Source: Psilocybe azurescens
Lineage: Eukaryota > Basidiomycota > Agaricomycetes > Agaricales > Agrocybaceae
Direction: 5' to 3'
Assembly (NCBI GenBank): GCA_023853785.1
Contig: JAJIRX010000808.1
Location: forward strand, 1-54,730
Length of the DNA: 54,730 nucleotides
The position numbers and the translations under genes are program-made. Of the stretch, positions 22,821 through 33,513 are shown one piece after another. Numbering within the stretch: the stretch's first letter is position 1; each line of letters begins with the position of its first letter. The notes beneath the pieces were generated by a model. That model ran no database searches. It saw only the letters and a list, made by a program, of their open reading frames with translations, and was not told the origin of the DNA.

Positions 22821-25800
22821 CGCATCAAGCTCAACAGGAGTTCGAGACAACTGGCTCAAGAAAAGTCGATCGCCAGGTTCAACTAGCAAGTGAGTACTAA
22901 TCTGCATGCTCTTCAGTAACACTTAACCATAGATTTTGATAGGCCTTAGCTTTCAAGAACGCCAAGACTTGTTAGCAAATCAGGAGAATGATATGGACTT
23001 AACCGACGAGGCGTGGGTGGACATAAACGAGGAGGCATTCCTTCGACCGCCAGGAGAAGAAGGCTTTTCTCGAGCCATGCAGGTGGGGAGGCTCAGTTGC
23101 AGGATCTTTTCTGGATACCCTCGCCGAGCAGTAAGTCTATTGAATTTCAGTCCATTTAGTTCGTAAAGTGATATCACGTCTTTGAGGAAACGGACTGACC
23201 ATCGGACACGACGGGATAGAGTGGAGCGACAGGTTCAGGCCTGGAAATCTGTAATGCCCCACCTTTGCGATGCATTCCTCAAGTTCAAATCTCAAGGCCC
23301 CCAACTAGGAACGGAAACGAGATTGAGTGGAGAATAGAGGTCATCTCTCTAGAAGGTCGTTAGAATTTTCGGCTTTGAGACGCTCTAACCATTTCTTGAT
23401 AGGTCGTGGAATTGTACCTTTTTTCACTCATCCACCGCTGTGTCTGCTGCTGTCACCCTTGTCGAATTCGGTGTTATTGCGACATCCCCTGAACAACCAA
23501 AATTGGGATTTTCCATCAAAACATTGCGTTTTTACCAGCAACTTCGCCGGATATCTCCCTCGTTTTAGCTTAGATGCTTTCGCTAAGGCACTGAATCATT
23601 ATCACTATGTACGTTGACTGTGAACGTCTCTTTTAATTCTAACTGATCTTATCAGGTTCCTCATAAAGCGTATCTTGCTGACCAGCTCAGTAATGCGTAC
23701 GATTGTTACCTTGAAATCAACCGAGCTGTCGACAACCTCATCACAAGAGAACTGGGATGGTCCGAATCTTCTGAGAAACAAAATATCTGCCCTCCGTGCC
23801 TCTATGAGGTAGAAGATGAACCAGCCTTGAAGTTTCGCTTCCTAGCTATCATGGACGGTAACAATTCCCTCAAACTGGTCGACAGTGCATTTCGTGCCGG
23901 CTTGGTTCGCACTGACACTCGCGAAATCTGTATCACCACATTGGATTTCTCCAGATGAGGTCGACGTCTTCAAGGATGAGGTCAAGAAGGTAAGCTCATA
24001 TACAGAATGAGTAAGCTATTCCTAACAATGATTCCAGTCTCCACAAAACCGTCGCTTCAGCCATCCTCAGGTCCCCACCATTCTTCCAACATTCCCACCC
24101 CACCTGTTCCTCCTGAAGATTCGACGAGAGAACGGGGACCATCACAGCCTTTACTTGCAGGAGCCGCTCCGGATTCTCATGAATTTTCAGATCTCAATTC
24201 CGACGAGATTGCATGGCTCAACGTTACGGAACATGACGAGTTGGCAAAATGTCTCAACACCTGTGTGGATCGGTGGAAGAACGCAGGCCCTGAGGCACGA
24301 AAGAAAATGTTCGCGCTATTCGCCATCGCCGGAATCTTTTGGCTGTCTGCCGTCATGGACACGTACTTGTCATTTGCGACATGATTCGTAGCGGAGAACT
24401 GTAAGTCCTTCCTTCCCTTTTTGACAGAACAAGATACTAACCTTTCTAGTTTAGAATGAAATATCCCCTTGCAACTGTCAAGCGCCTCCTTGAAGATTTC
24501 GGATCCGACATCTGTCTTGGCTACGACATTATGTGTGCTTTTATGACGACTTTGAAGAGAAGTTGCCTGGGTGAGAAAATGGTGGCCTTGCGTCTCAGTG
24601 GCGTCGTGCCTTCGTTTCATGGTCACGCCGCACAACCGATACTGTCAGGTACAGTGGCACCTCTGTATGTCGAGGGTGTTGGGCTAGAGGATTTTGAGGA
24701 GTGTGAACGAACATTCTGTCGTTCCAATGAATTGGCCTCAGTTACCCGTCTGGCGACGCCTTACCACCGCCAGCAACATATTGACGAACACTTCCGTTTT
24801 CATGATCTTGACAAGCTTACTGCTTCAGGTTAGTCTATAGTTTGTCTATCTGGTTGTCCTGACTAATCATTATATCAGGAAATTTTATCTATCAGAACTA
24901 CCGTCAAGCTCTGGAAAACATTGCGATTTACACACCCCGCCTTGCCGAAGCTGCTCAAAGCTGAAGGTTGGTGCTGAAGACTTCAAAACTATCTGAAGGA
25001 TGAACGTATATACCTGGCCGGTCTACGTGCAGAGCCAACAGAAGAGCAGGCGCGAAGCGGAATATATGGAGCTTCTATTTGATCTGGATCAATACAAGTG
25101 AGTTCTTTTTGCTATGTTTCATTTCTATATTTTATGACCATATTCAGGGCTTAAAAGCGAGCCGCTAATGCATTGTATCGTGACCGTGATCGTCTCATGA
25201 TCAAGGAGGGCTACACTGGCTCCCAGATTACGAAAATCACGACCCAGTATCGTACCACCTTTCAGCGCTGGAATGCGAAGCATGAAGAGGTCCTTCAGTA
25301 CGAGGAGGCCAACAACATTGCAGTCAGATGGGCTCCTACAATGCCTGAATACAACCAGGGTCTGATCATCGTTCGTGAACGTAAATATCGTCGGGCTTCG
25401 ACACCTCGAGAGGTTGGTAGTACAACGTCTTTTGAGATGACAAAGCTTGGCATGAGCGGTGTTGGTATGTCATTCAGATTTTTTAACTTGAAGTCTGATT
25501 CTGATATTTGCGATAAGGGTACAAGCTTCGTGAAAAGATCAGTAAATCTCTCAAGACTCGAGCAGATGCTATTCAGTCGGCTTTGAAACACTATAATGAA
25601 GCTGCTGCGTTGATGGTACCGCCACGAGCTTCACTGAACTGGGACTCAGTCGTTGCCGCCGTTAACCTGGCCGACTTTGACCTACTACAGGATACTCGAC
25701 AAGACATTCGAACGATGGATTGGGCCCAGCCGGCCAATCGTGAGGCCATGGTGATGTATTTTCAGATCAAGCGGGCAAAAGAAGAGATTCTTCGCCTTAA

Positions 25801-26223
25801 TGTAGAAATACGTCGGCTGCTCACCTTCTCTTCGATGACCATATTGACCACTATCGGGCAGTATGTGCTAACATCATAGTGAACACTCCTCTCGCTGCCA
25901 AAATCTCTGCCCGGTGGCAGTATCATAGTCAGCTTCACGAACAGATTATCAGTCGCCTTCGTCAAGCAAGTCAGCTCGAAGGCTTCAGTGGCTCTTTGTT
26001 CCCTGGGTGGCGGAAAGGTCGTGACCCTTCTCTGCACATCGATGTCCCACCTCCTGCCTGGGCAATAGACATATTGGGTCTTGGACAGACTGACATCATA
26101 GTTACTGAGGCTGAAGATGTGGTCCTCGAAGAAACATCTAATGTAGACTTCGATGTTGATACTGATGTATTCATAACACTCTTAGATAGTGTCTCTCTTG
26201 CGATATCTCGTAGATTTATATAA
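22730..26223 (+). pseudogene. KDZ (Kyakuja-Dileera-Zisupton) transposase, frame-shifted
   Basis: RNase-H-fold transposase of the element. Exon 1 from Met 22730 (MGKRKGLSRGVTVAW) ends at 22889; GTGAGT intron; exon 2 from 22943 (LSFQERQDLL, then DEAWVDINEEAFLRPPGEEG). Then follow HAGGEAQLQDLF, TRRDRVERQVQAW, CPPCLYEVEDE with MDGNNSLKLVD (CxxC and a conserved catalytic-type Asp), CRHGHVLVICDMIRSGEL, LGYDIMCAF, FHGHAAQ and the hallmark LEDFEECERTFCRSNELAS with ATPYHRQQHIDEHF. The C-terminus ends in a Glu/Asp-rich tail at 26223. Frame breaks occur near 23065, 23550, 23930, 24330 and 25050, so no full-length enzyme is encoded as written. Family assignment is firm from these motifs. Confidence 0.9.
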
Positions 26224-27599
26224 GACTTAGATATTACGTGTTAAACCTTCAGTATAGTATTGGAGAATATACTTTTTGTGTTTGACCAAAGACATAATGT
26301 TGAAATGGCTCGAAACGGCTCGAAAATATGTTAATGCTGGATGCAAGCCTGTATTCAATGCCTATCGTGACGTTAAAGCTTCATTACAATATGGATGAAT
26401 ATACTTGTTGCGCTTGAATGAAGGCATAGTGTTTAAATAACTTGAACATGTCGAACATAAACTCGTATATGTAAATATGTAATGCCTACTTCATCGAGAC
26501 GTTTTTGAAACGGTTCGAAAATATTGAAACGGCTCGAAAATATGTTAATGCTGAATGCAAGCCTGTATTCAATGCCTATCGTACGTTAAAGCTTCATTAC
26601 AATATGGATGAATATACTTGTTGCGCTTGAATGAAGGCATAGTGTTTGAATAACTTGAACATGTCAAACGTGAACTTGTAGTATATGTAAGTATTCGATG
26701 CCTGCTTTATCGAGACGTTCAACCTCTCCAAATCAAATTAAAGCATGTTGTGAGTGACTATACCTTGAGCCTTTATCTTGATAAGATTTCTCAACTAAAA
26801 CATTGTTCCTGCTAAAACCTGTTAGATCTCTTTAGATCACCTACGCCTCGTGAGATGGAACTGCACAAGTAATAGGCGCAAAATTGGCCAAAAAGTAAAG
26901 TTAGACTTATTTTAAAGATAAAAATCAATCGATTCCGTACCACTGTTTCATTTTTCTACTTCCTGATAGATTGTTGAGCAATGGACAATATGAGTCGTGG
27001 GAATTGGCCAAAAAATAAGCCATCTCCAACGAAAAGAGATGAATGAAGTACGTTTGAAGCTCACAGTCACTAAATTTGTCTTTTAATAGATGTAGTATAT
27101 GTATGATCATAGTCCTACCAAGTTAAAGGCAGTTTGAATGTACAACGGGACAGTTAAGTAGTATAGATATCCATCTGACTAGCATGATCTTATTGTGTCA
27201 AATGAAGTGAGTAGGTGAATACAATGAATCGAGAAAGTCTAGCTATTTCATTTTAAGTGTTATTCTGTATCCAAATTTTATTTATAGACGACTGTGGACA
27301 TAAGATAATCAGCTCAAAGATCACGGTGACCTAAAAACATACATACGGATGGTATCATTTTCTGTAGGATATTCGGGCTTAAAGAACCTTGCTGAAAGTC
27401 AATAATCATTAAATGCTATGATAGTATACCTGTTTAATTTTTTGAGGCTTGCAAGTCCAATCATACACATACAATTGAGGATTTAGTGTCCAGTGCAGTC
27501 GACGACACTGTAGCGATCCCAATTTAGTAACGCCACGCCCTTTCTGGTAATTCCGATCTCAGTGAGATCTCATCTCTTCCAATTCAAACACGATTTTGG
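26224..27599. other. AT-rich spacer inside KDZ element
   Basis: No gene recognised. Contains a 214-bp-period direct duplication (26317-26500 and 26531-26715) and otherwise unique AT-rich sequence. It probably holds the transposase 3' end and the promoter of the first cargo gene. Confidence 0.5.
26317..26715. repeat. Direct duplication, 214-bp period, downstream of transposase
   Basis: GGCTCGAAAATATGTTAATG is found at 26317 and again at 26531. The following 130-180 bases also match (GCAAGCCTGTATTCAATGCC, GAATATACTTGTTGCGC, ATCGAGACGTT) with small differences such as a missing base after TATCGT. Confidence 0.88.
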
Positions 27600-28319
27600 A
27601 ATGACACCGTAAGTTTTGTCCCTGACCGCCTGACCTTCGACTTGGGTCATAAAAGCTGGCAGTCAAAATGACAGGCTCACTCTTGTGCACCCCGGATGGA
27701 GAGTATCAGTGTCTCCCCCAACGCTGGAGTGCGTCCTCTTGCCTGGCAGTCTCTCACGTTCAATCCAGTTGGGTTGTATGATCTTCGCCGTCGTTTAGGT
27801 TTCCGTCGAACCCTGCTATCTTTTCGTCCTTCCGCCAACGATTTGACACAGCAGACGTTGCATGGTTTACCCCCGGGCTTGCATCGCTTCCATGCAATGA
27901 AATCGGGAAGACGATTTCTATCCTGACTTCCTCGACCTTCGCCGAACACTCCCCCGCGGGAACGATGGAACTGATGTACGCAACGCTCGCAGGCGCTGAA
28001 GGAACTCACTTTTGATTCGGTACGTCATTATAAGTATTGAACCTCTCCAAACTTTTTCTCATTTAAGATGATTCTTCTAGGCTGCTATGTGGGACCGTAT
28101 GTTTGGTGGGACCACATTGGTAATTCACGTCGATGGAACTACCCGTCCAGGTTCTCCAAGGTGTCCGAATTTGTGAAGACCGACGTATATTTTCCTGGAC
28201 ACCTTCTTAGGTTGAACGACGCGCAACGTTACTCAGACGCTATCTCGGATATGGTACAACGGTTTATCGACATTGGGCTTCCTACCATCGAGCGCTACGA
28301 AAGATGTGCAAAATGTTGA
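27600..28319 (+). pseudogene. KDZ cargo gene 1, unknown function
   Basis: A possible tiny first exon (ATGACACC, 27600) with GTAAGT donor precedes the main block 27699-27926 (NPVGLYDLRRRLGFRRTLLS...). The frame then shifts into DFYPDFLDLRRTLPRGNDG (27915-27975), and after a break the 28068-28319 block continues WWDHIGNSRRWNYPSRFS and FPGHLLRLNDAQRYSDAISD, ending ERCAKC-stop. The blocks are consistent with one protein of about 200 residues broken by one or two frame errors. I do not recognise a domain. It lies between the transposase and cargo gene 2, same strand, so it may be part of the element's own gene set. Confidence 0.45.
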
Positions 28320-28702
28320 AATAGACAATGCCAAATCAGTAGCTATACTGATGAGTAATGAGTCGTCTCAAATGCGCAACAATGACAAGTATGAGTGAAA
28401 ATAGTAAATTGCTTCTGTAGACTCCAAATCTTGTTCTAGTGTCTTTGTTTCAGACTTAGTAGGAATACTGTCTTACATGGCTAAGTGTCTAAAAATCAGG
28501 CTGACTATAGGTGTCCACACATTAAGGTATTATGTGACAAATTATATATCACCGGAACCGTCTCAACGAGATTCCGGATCAGTGATCAGAATTTGAATAA
28601 CCTTACTCTACAGTATTCAGAACATGTCACCGAAAAGGCGAATTCTAACTAAGTGTCCATTTGTATAAGTCCAAATATCAAGTGTAGAACATTAGAAACA
28701 AA

Positions 28703-31295
28703 GTGTTTACAAAAACTAACACAAAACGTCATTGGCCCCTTACTGGTGGCCGAATCATTCCTTTGCCGTACCCTCAGCAGGGCACCCAACCTCCAGCAGT
28801 GCCTCCCAACTCCAGCACCTTTGTATACCACGGCCGTCCATCAATTCTCATTGTTGATTCCGATTCCGATGATGACTTCGCAGTATTAACATCTCGAAAC
28901 CGACTTTCCACAGCTGTGGAAGTAGAAAGTCTCTTGAAAAAGAGTTGGATACTGTCAAAGCAAACCTCAGACGATGCCAGGAGGCTTTGGCCGAGTCACG
29001 CCAACATGAGCAGGATCTTTTGGCACAGGTTGATCGTCTTACAAATGCCAGTGGTTCAACCTCTCTTCCTGCCTTTACAATGTCTGTCACCTCTCACTCT
29101 GTACCCCAGACCCCTGATCGGGTCAGTCCTCACCGCAATCTTAGGTCTCCAAATATATGGATTTCTCCTTTCTCATCCTTTTCCCCTGTGGCTACTCCAT
29201 CACGCCACGCTGGTGCCTCTTCCTTCCCTGCGTTTTCCTGTGGCGCAGACCATGTCAAAGTCTTGCCAAATATTCACACCTCCCTAGCCCAGTCAAACCT
29301 AGCTCCGAAAACTCTTACAAAATTTTATTTGTGTTAATGATCTGGATGATGCCTTCGCACACATAGATCTCATCCGTCGTACTGTGGCCCCATATATGTG
29401 GAGGGATGAATTAGGAAGCATTTCAATCAACGGAGACAAGGTAACTGACTTAATGGCCGTAATGGCTGCATATTCTTTGGAGATAGAGTCATATTCAGGT
29501 ACCAATACATCCTCTCCTCTGTAGCCTTGGAATATTCTATAGAGAACGATGTATACTTTCAGGTACTAGCGCCTCCTCTTTTCTTCAATCTTTCACCGCT
29601 GGTGTTCTTTTTTGGTCTTTTCTTTTATTTCTTAGTGGCTCACTCTAACCATTATTGGTTTCTGGATTTGGTATTCCAAGGCCCTTAGGAACTTCATCCT
29701 TTTTTGGTACACTTTAATTATTGACCGATTAACTGAAAAAAAAAAACTTAGTTCGTAGTTGTGAAAATATATACCTTTTTGACTGGTTTTATAATACTTC
29801 ATGGACTTTTAAAAGAGAGAAATAAGCTTACCCACCCATTTTCCTCTATCGAAAAATGCCTCAGACATCTATTTTACTTCCCCTACTCGAATTCGACACA
29901 CTGTTGCAAAGGCAGCACCCTGACCGACGCTCAACGCAAGGAGAGAGCCGAACGCAATAGTCTTTGTCAGGCAGACATTGACAATGCCGTCGAACATTGG
30001 AAGCAATCAACAATGAACACAGTCTCTGAACTAGCTTGTCAGTTCAACAAGAAAGAGCACTACTTTCTTGATCTTTTCTTCCAAGGCGGCGCCAAATTAA
30101 TCCACAAACACCAGAAGGTCAACACACACAATGCATTCCTACATGCAAAGGCCAATGAGCTTCGAGAAAGTATGAAAACTAGCTAATCTGGCACTATTTT
30201 CTATCAACTAACTCATTTTCAGACGGCGAGGTTCCTACCTTAATCAAGCTCCATAGTGAGGAGTATAAGGCTGAATACGATGAGCTTACTTTGGCCGAAC
30301 GTGAGGAGCTTGTTACTCGTCACACTGAGTCCATCTTGGATGCCCACCGACAACGTCCCACTGCCAAAGCTCGTGTCCAGGACGTGTGCAGCACTTTCAG
30401 GACCATTGAACAACTGGTAAGTGATTTATTTCCTTTAGTTTATTTCATATTATTGAAAAATTTTATAGTTGAAAGGTCTTAAAGTTCGCGTTGGCGTCAA
30501 GCCTTTTTCTGCATTGTACGGAATACCCCAGACTACCACATGGAGCCGAAGTGGTACTTCACATCACAAGCACTTATGGATTATATGAAGGTTGCAGTTC
30601 CAATCCACAAAGGTTGGGACCTCGCTCATGTCGGCGCTAAATTGGAGGCCTTTGCAATTGCTGGGTGCGACCCAATCAGTACGCTATTTTCTGATTCACT
30701 CCGTTTGTCACATAGCAGCTAACCTCTAATTCTTAACTCAGATCTCTATCGCACCTCTAAACAGAAAGCAGATGAGATGAAACGCCAAATTCGTGAGAAG
30801 ATCACCAGAATGCTCAGTACGTACCTTTTTCTATTTATCAGAGCCACACTTATATCGAACTGAATTAGGCGATATCACTGGAAACTCCAACGCCACAATG
30901 CATTACGTTGGGTACGAAGATAAAATAGTACAACGCTATGGGGTGGAACTCGTTGGTTGGACTTACGAAAACTTTGTCAACCCTAGTGAGCTTTCTCACG
31001 TCAGCTTCCGGGTCTCAAGAAACTCCTTGACGCCATCAATGATGGCACCTGTAAATTTGTCAAACTTTCACCTCTTGAATTGAAGGTGCGTCGTCAGGAT
31101 CATGAGAAAGCAATAGACGACGGTTCTGCTCCTGCTTCCAAGACACGCAAGCCACGCAAGGACCGCTGGAACAAAAGAGGAAGAAAAGGCGATGTCGAGG
31201 AAGATAAAGAAAACGTGAAGAAAGATGGATGCGTACAGCCAGTGCCTAAGAAGAGCTGTGTTTCCGTCAACTCTGACTCTGAGGCTGAGGTCTAA
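28703..31295 (+). pseudogene. KDZ-associated accessory protein, unknown function
   Basis: A long spliced gene. The N-terminus is Pro-rich (28703-28800), then STFVYHGRPS and an acidic VDSDSDDDF stretch, then after a -1 slip near 28931 a coiled coil (LEKELDTVKANLRRCQEAL). Next: IDLIRRTVAPYMWRDELG (about 29370), LTDAQRKERAERN (29919), a GTATGA intron at 30170-30221, KLHSEEYKAEYDELT, RVQDVCSTFRTIEQL, a further intron, EPKWYFTSQALMDYM (30540), and GVELVGWTYENFVNPSEL (30940-31000). The C-terminus is GTCKFVKLSPLELK and a Lys/Arg-rich basic tail, stop at 31295. I recall this C-terminal block as recurrent next to KDZ transposases in Agaricomycetes, function undescribed as far as I know. At least two frame shifts are present in this copy. 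Confidence 0.65.
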
Positions 31296-31523
31296 ACGTA
31301 CTTTTTTCCTTTTCGTACGCACAATGTCGATACTGCTTTGTAAACGTCATCTGTGATTTCACCCATTATACATATATTGTTGCCGAAAAACCCACCTTAC
31401 GCCACGGTCTGCGCAACCCTAAACAGGGCCTTGCGCCACAAAATCTCATTTTGATACTCGGATAGCGTGTATGAGAACCTACAGCCACATTTCCAACCGT
31501 TCTTCAGCCAGACGATGACAATT

Positions 31524-31611
31524 GATAGCTGTCAGGTGTCAGTGGCGGCTCGTACCTTGGAGCCCATGGTTGCGCAAAGTCCCCAGCTTCCATAGAGGGC
31601 ATCGTTGAGCA
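31524..31611. repeat. Partial direct duplication of TIR sequence next to right TIR
   Basis: GTCAGGTGTCAGTGGCG and CCCCAGCTTCCATAGAGGGC, with ATCGTTGAGCAC, occur at 31530-31611. Close copies lie inside the TIR at 31833-31849 and 31911-31940 in the same order, separated there by extra sequence. Confidence 0.8.
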
Positions 31612-32614
31612 CTTCGTTGCAGGTGCAATGATCGGTGCACTCCGAAGCTGGTGCTGCAGACGACCGTTACGCCTCTGGAGAGGCCCTTGCGCTTACCCAT
31701 CGAAGTACGTGCCGAGGGAGGAGCGGCGACAACACAAAAGAAGAGGAGAGGTCATGGTGATGATGGTGAAAGGAGAACAGGCACAGGGATACAAGGTACG
31801 TGCCCGCTGAACTAAGGTGGCGCTGATAGATGACAGGTGTCAGTGGCGTGATTGCGGCTGAACCTGTGAGAACACCGTACCTAAAAAACCGACCAGTGGG
31901 AGTACATTCCCCCAGCTTCCGTAGAGGGCATCGTTGAGCACAGTGCACACAGTGCTCTGTAGAAGGTCAGAATAACTAATGTTGGTAAAATGTATTTACT
32001 TTTACTATCATTTAATCATTACAATACTATGTAGATTAATATGTTTGGAAATGGAATGCAATAGATGTATTTGATGTGTGCATAGTAATTGAAATGGGAT
32101 GAAAGGCGGGGTAGAAAACTGAGCTGAACTGAAAAGAGAGGGAGGGGCGGAAGCTGACTAGCGGAACTGAAAAAGGAAGTCATCTGTTTAAGGGAACAGC
32201 GCACTTACCAGTCGGCGAGCGGCGAAATGATGGCGGGGAATGGGCGGGGAACAGCATGCTGACTATCGTCTGAGTTGAACGTTGACGGGTGGCAGTTGAT
32301 CGACCGGCAGCGGTACCTGACGGTGGGCAAGGTCCGAAACGTCCGACATCTAGGAAGCTCAGTCTAATCTATTATCTAGTCTAATCTATTATCTAGTCTG
32401 ATCTATTATCTAGTCTAATCTATTATCTAGTCTAATCTATTATCTAGTCTAATCTATGGTAGGTTCAAGATTTTTTTATTTTTATTTTAAAGTCGGGACT
32501 TAGGCAGAGGAATGGCTGCGGGTAAGGCAAACAGGGGGGAGGCGATACAAACTAGGGGCGTGATTTGATCAGTTCATGTCACCTGTCATAACCAGGGGGT
32601 GGGAACCTAAGGTG
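31612..32614 (-). repeat. Right TIR of KDZ element
   Basis: Reverse complement of the left TIR, ending ...GGGTGGGAACCTAAGGTG at 32614. It carries a mirrored copy of the transposase start (ATG on the minus strand at 31700-31698, MGKRKGLSRGVTVV), so a promoter and start reading inward exist at both ends of the element. Confidence 0.92.
32362..32455. repeat. 17-bp tandem array in right TIR
   Basis: Mirror of the left array: the same number of units and the same single variant unit (GATCAGAC on the complement) at the same place, at the same distance from the tip (159-252 bp). Confidence 0.93.
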
Positions 32615-32909
32615 AAACTCGACAGTAAATGAAACAGGGTAACAACAACTGTCAACAATGGTCAATGGATTCAGTTATTAATTAAATGAATGTGAACATA
32701 CTTTTCCATCCCAGATAAGACCTACCGGGGAGGAAGATTGAACTCGGCAATTTTGTCGGGATCTGCGCCGCTGGGCTATCGAATACCAACGAATCCATGC
32801 CCTGATTCCGCTCGTGAAGGCTGCCCACTTATCAGCAGGGAGCTATAGTGGCAGGCGGGGTTGGTTCGAAGCTCAAGCAAAAGGATTTTGACATTTATTA
32901 CCCAAGGCC

Positions 32910-33203
32910 TTAAATAACCAAGCCGATGAATGAATTAGATCCGTTCATCAAAATACCAAGTTGAAGCAATTCATCCAGGGTGGCTGAGACTTGGATTCGG
33001 CCGTACGTGTATTGCGACACGTCATTCCCACACGGTGGGCAGAGGTCCCCAGAAACTCTATGACAGTATGCATGGCTTCTGGTCGATGAACACATGAGAC
33101 ATATGGCAGGTTCCGCAAGCCCGACTTTGCCGTGATACTTTGTCGTCTGAGTCGTCGCGTAAAGAACCAGGTAAGCAGCCAGGAGCCTGGCCATGGTGCT
33201 CAA
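32910..33203 (-). CDS. Small hypothetical protein upstream of 7TM copy B
   Basis: A 97-aa frame with a hydrophobic N-terminus (MARLLAAYLVLYA) and several Cys (CLMCSS, CPPCGN). Sequence 35640-36000, upstream of 7TM copy C, is recognisably related (GTGAGACTTGG, CATTCCCACAC, CCGTGATACTT) but its frame is broken. That the similarity extends over both upstream regions supports shared ancestry, not coding. It could be a small secreted protein gene or simply non-coding flank. Confidence 0.25.
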   Translation of the reverse strand: MSTMARLLAAYLVLYATTQTTKYHGKVGLAEPAICLMCSSTRSHAYCHRVSGDLCPPCGNDVSQYTYGRIQVSATLDELLQLGILMNGSNSFIGLVI

Positions 33204-33513
33204 ACACGTTTACAGTGAGAGATCTATCCAGATAGGAATGATCCTCCTCAGATACAAATTTTAGCGTTTCCATTACAGTGGAGAGGCATAGAATGTAGTA
33301 AAGATACCAATAAAACTGATGATATGTGTTGCAGCTAGTACTAACTGTCACTGCCGCGTTTCTTGTGGAGGATGCATGGAGGAAGGTGAGCGCAATGATA
33401 AGATGCCTGGAGATTAACTGATAAATTAGGCAACCGTCAGAGTAATCCGGTTGCCATCAAATCTATATACAATTTCATATTCAATGCGAATAATGGATAC
33501 CGAACAGACCCTA

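Larger units (their letters stand above)
21817..32614 (+). mobile_element. KDZ-family DNA transposon, 10,798 bp, complete ends
   Basis: Terminal inverted repeats of about 1 kb begin CACCTTAGGTTCCCACCCC. Perfect 7-bp target duplication AAACTCG at 21810-21816 and 32615-32621. The paralogous 7TM copy C (35370-35400) shows the uninterrupted site. Inside, all on the plus strand, are a KDZ transposase (22730-26223), a small cargo gene (27600-28319) and a second cargo gene (28703-31295). KDZ elements are known in basidiomycetes, where some carry TET/JBP dioxygenases; I see no HxD motif supporting such a gene here. Nearly identical arms suggest fairly recent insertion, while the transposase frame is broken. 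Confidence 0.94.
20303..32798 (-). pseudogene. Rhodopsin-like 7TM protein, copy B, split by KDZ transposon
   Basis: Fungal integral-membrane protein resembling the rhodopsin-like (PF20684-type) family, probably plasma membrane; ligand unknown. Exon 1 (32798-32702) starts MDSLVFDSPAAQIPTKLPSS; intron donor GTATGT at 32701, acceptor GACAG ending 32649. Exon 2 (IVVTLFHLLSS...) is broken at 32615 by the transposon and resumes at 21816 with STVYRLVHRYRIRRLWWDDY. Later exons give AYWLT..PYILLIGATRASM, ARIFPP, MPLVIFWRIKLPP and the CNLVVLSTCFYR helix, then an uninterrupted Ser/Glu-rich tail to 20303. Among the three copies only this one keeps the tail in frame, yet it is disrupted upstream. The exon 2/exon 3 junction (about 21620-21660) is unresolved. 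Confidence 0.8.
16645..33513. repeat. Segmental duplication unit 2 (contains the KDZ insertion)
   Basis: Starts GGCTGGGCGCTGAGTTTTG like unit 1 and contains F-box-like copy 2 and the whole of 7TM copy B plus about 0.7 kb upstream. Without the 10.8-kb transposon its length is about 6.1 kb. It joins unit 3 near 33500-33513, where AAGTTCATCTCGATGATACC (also at 15399 in unit 1; a close variant in unit 2 near 19893) begins. Confidence 0.82.

Noticed and set aside
27600..31295. TET/JBP dioxygenase cargo, known from some fungal KDZ elements
   Set aside because: No HxD...H iron-binding pattern or other TET/JBP signature seen in any frame of the cargo region.
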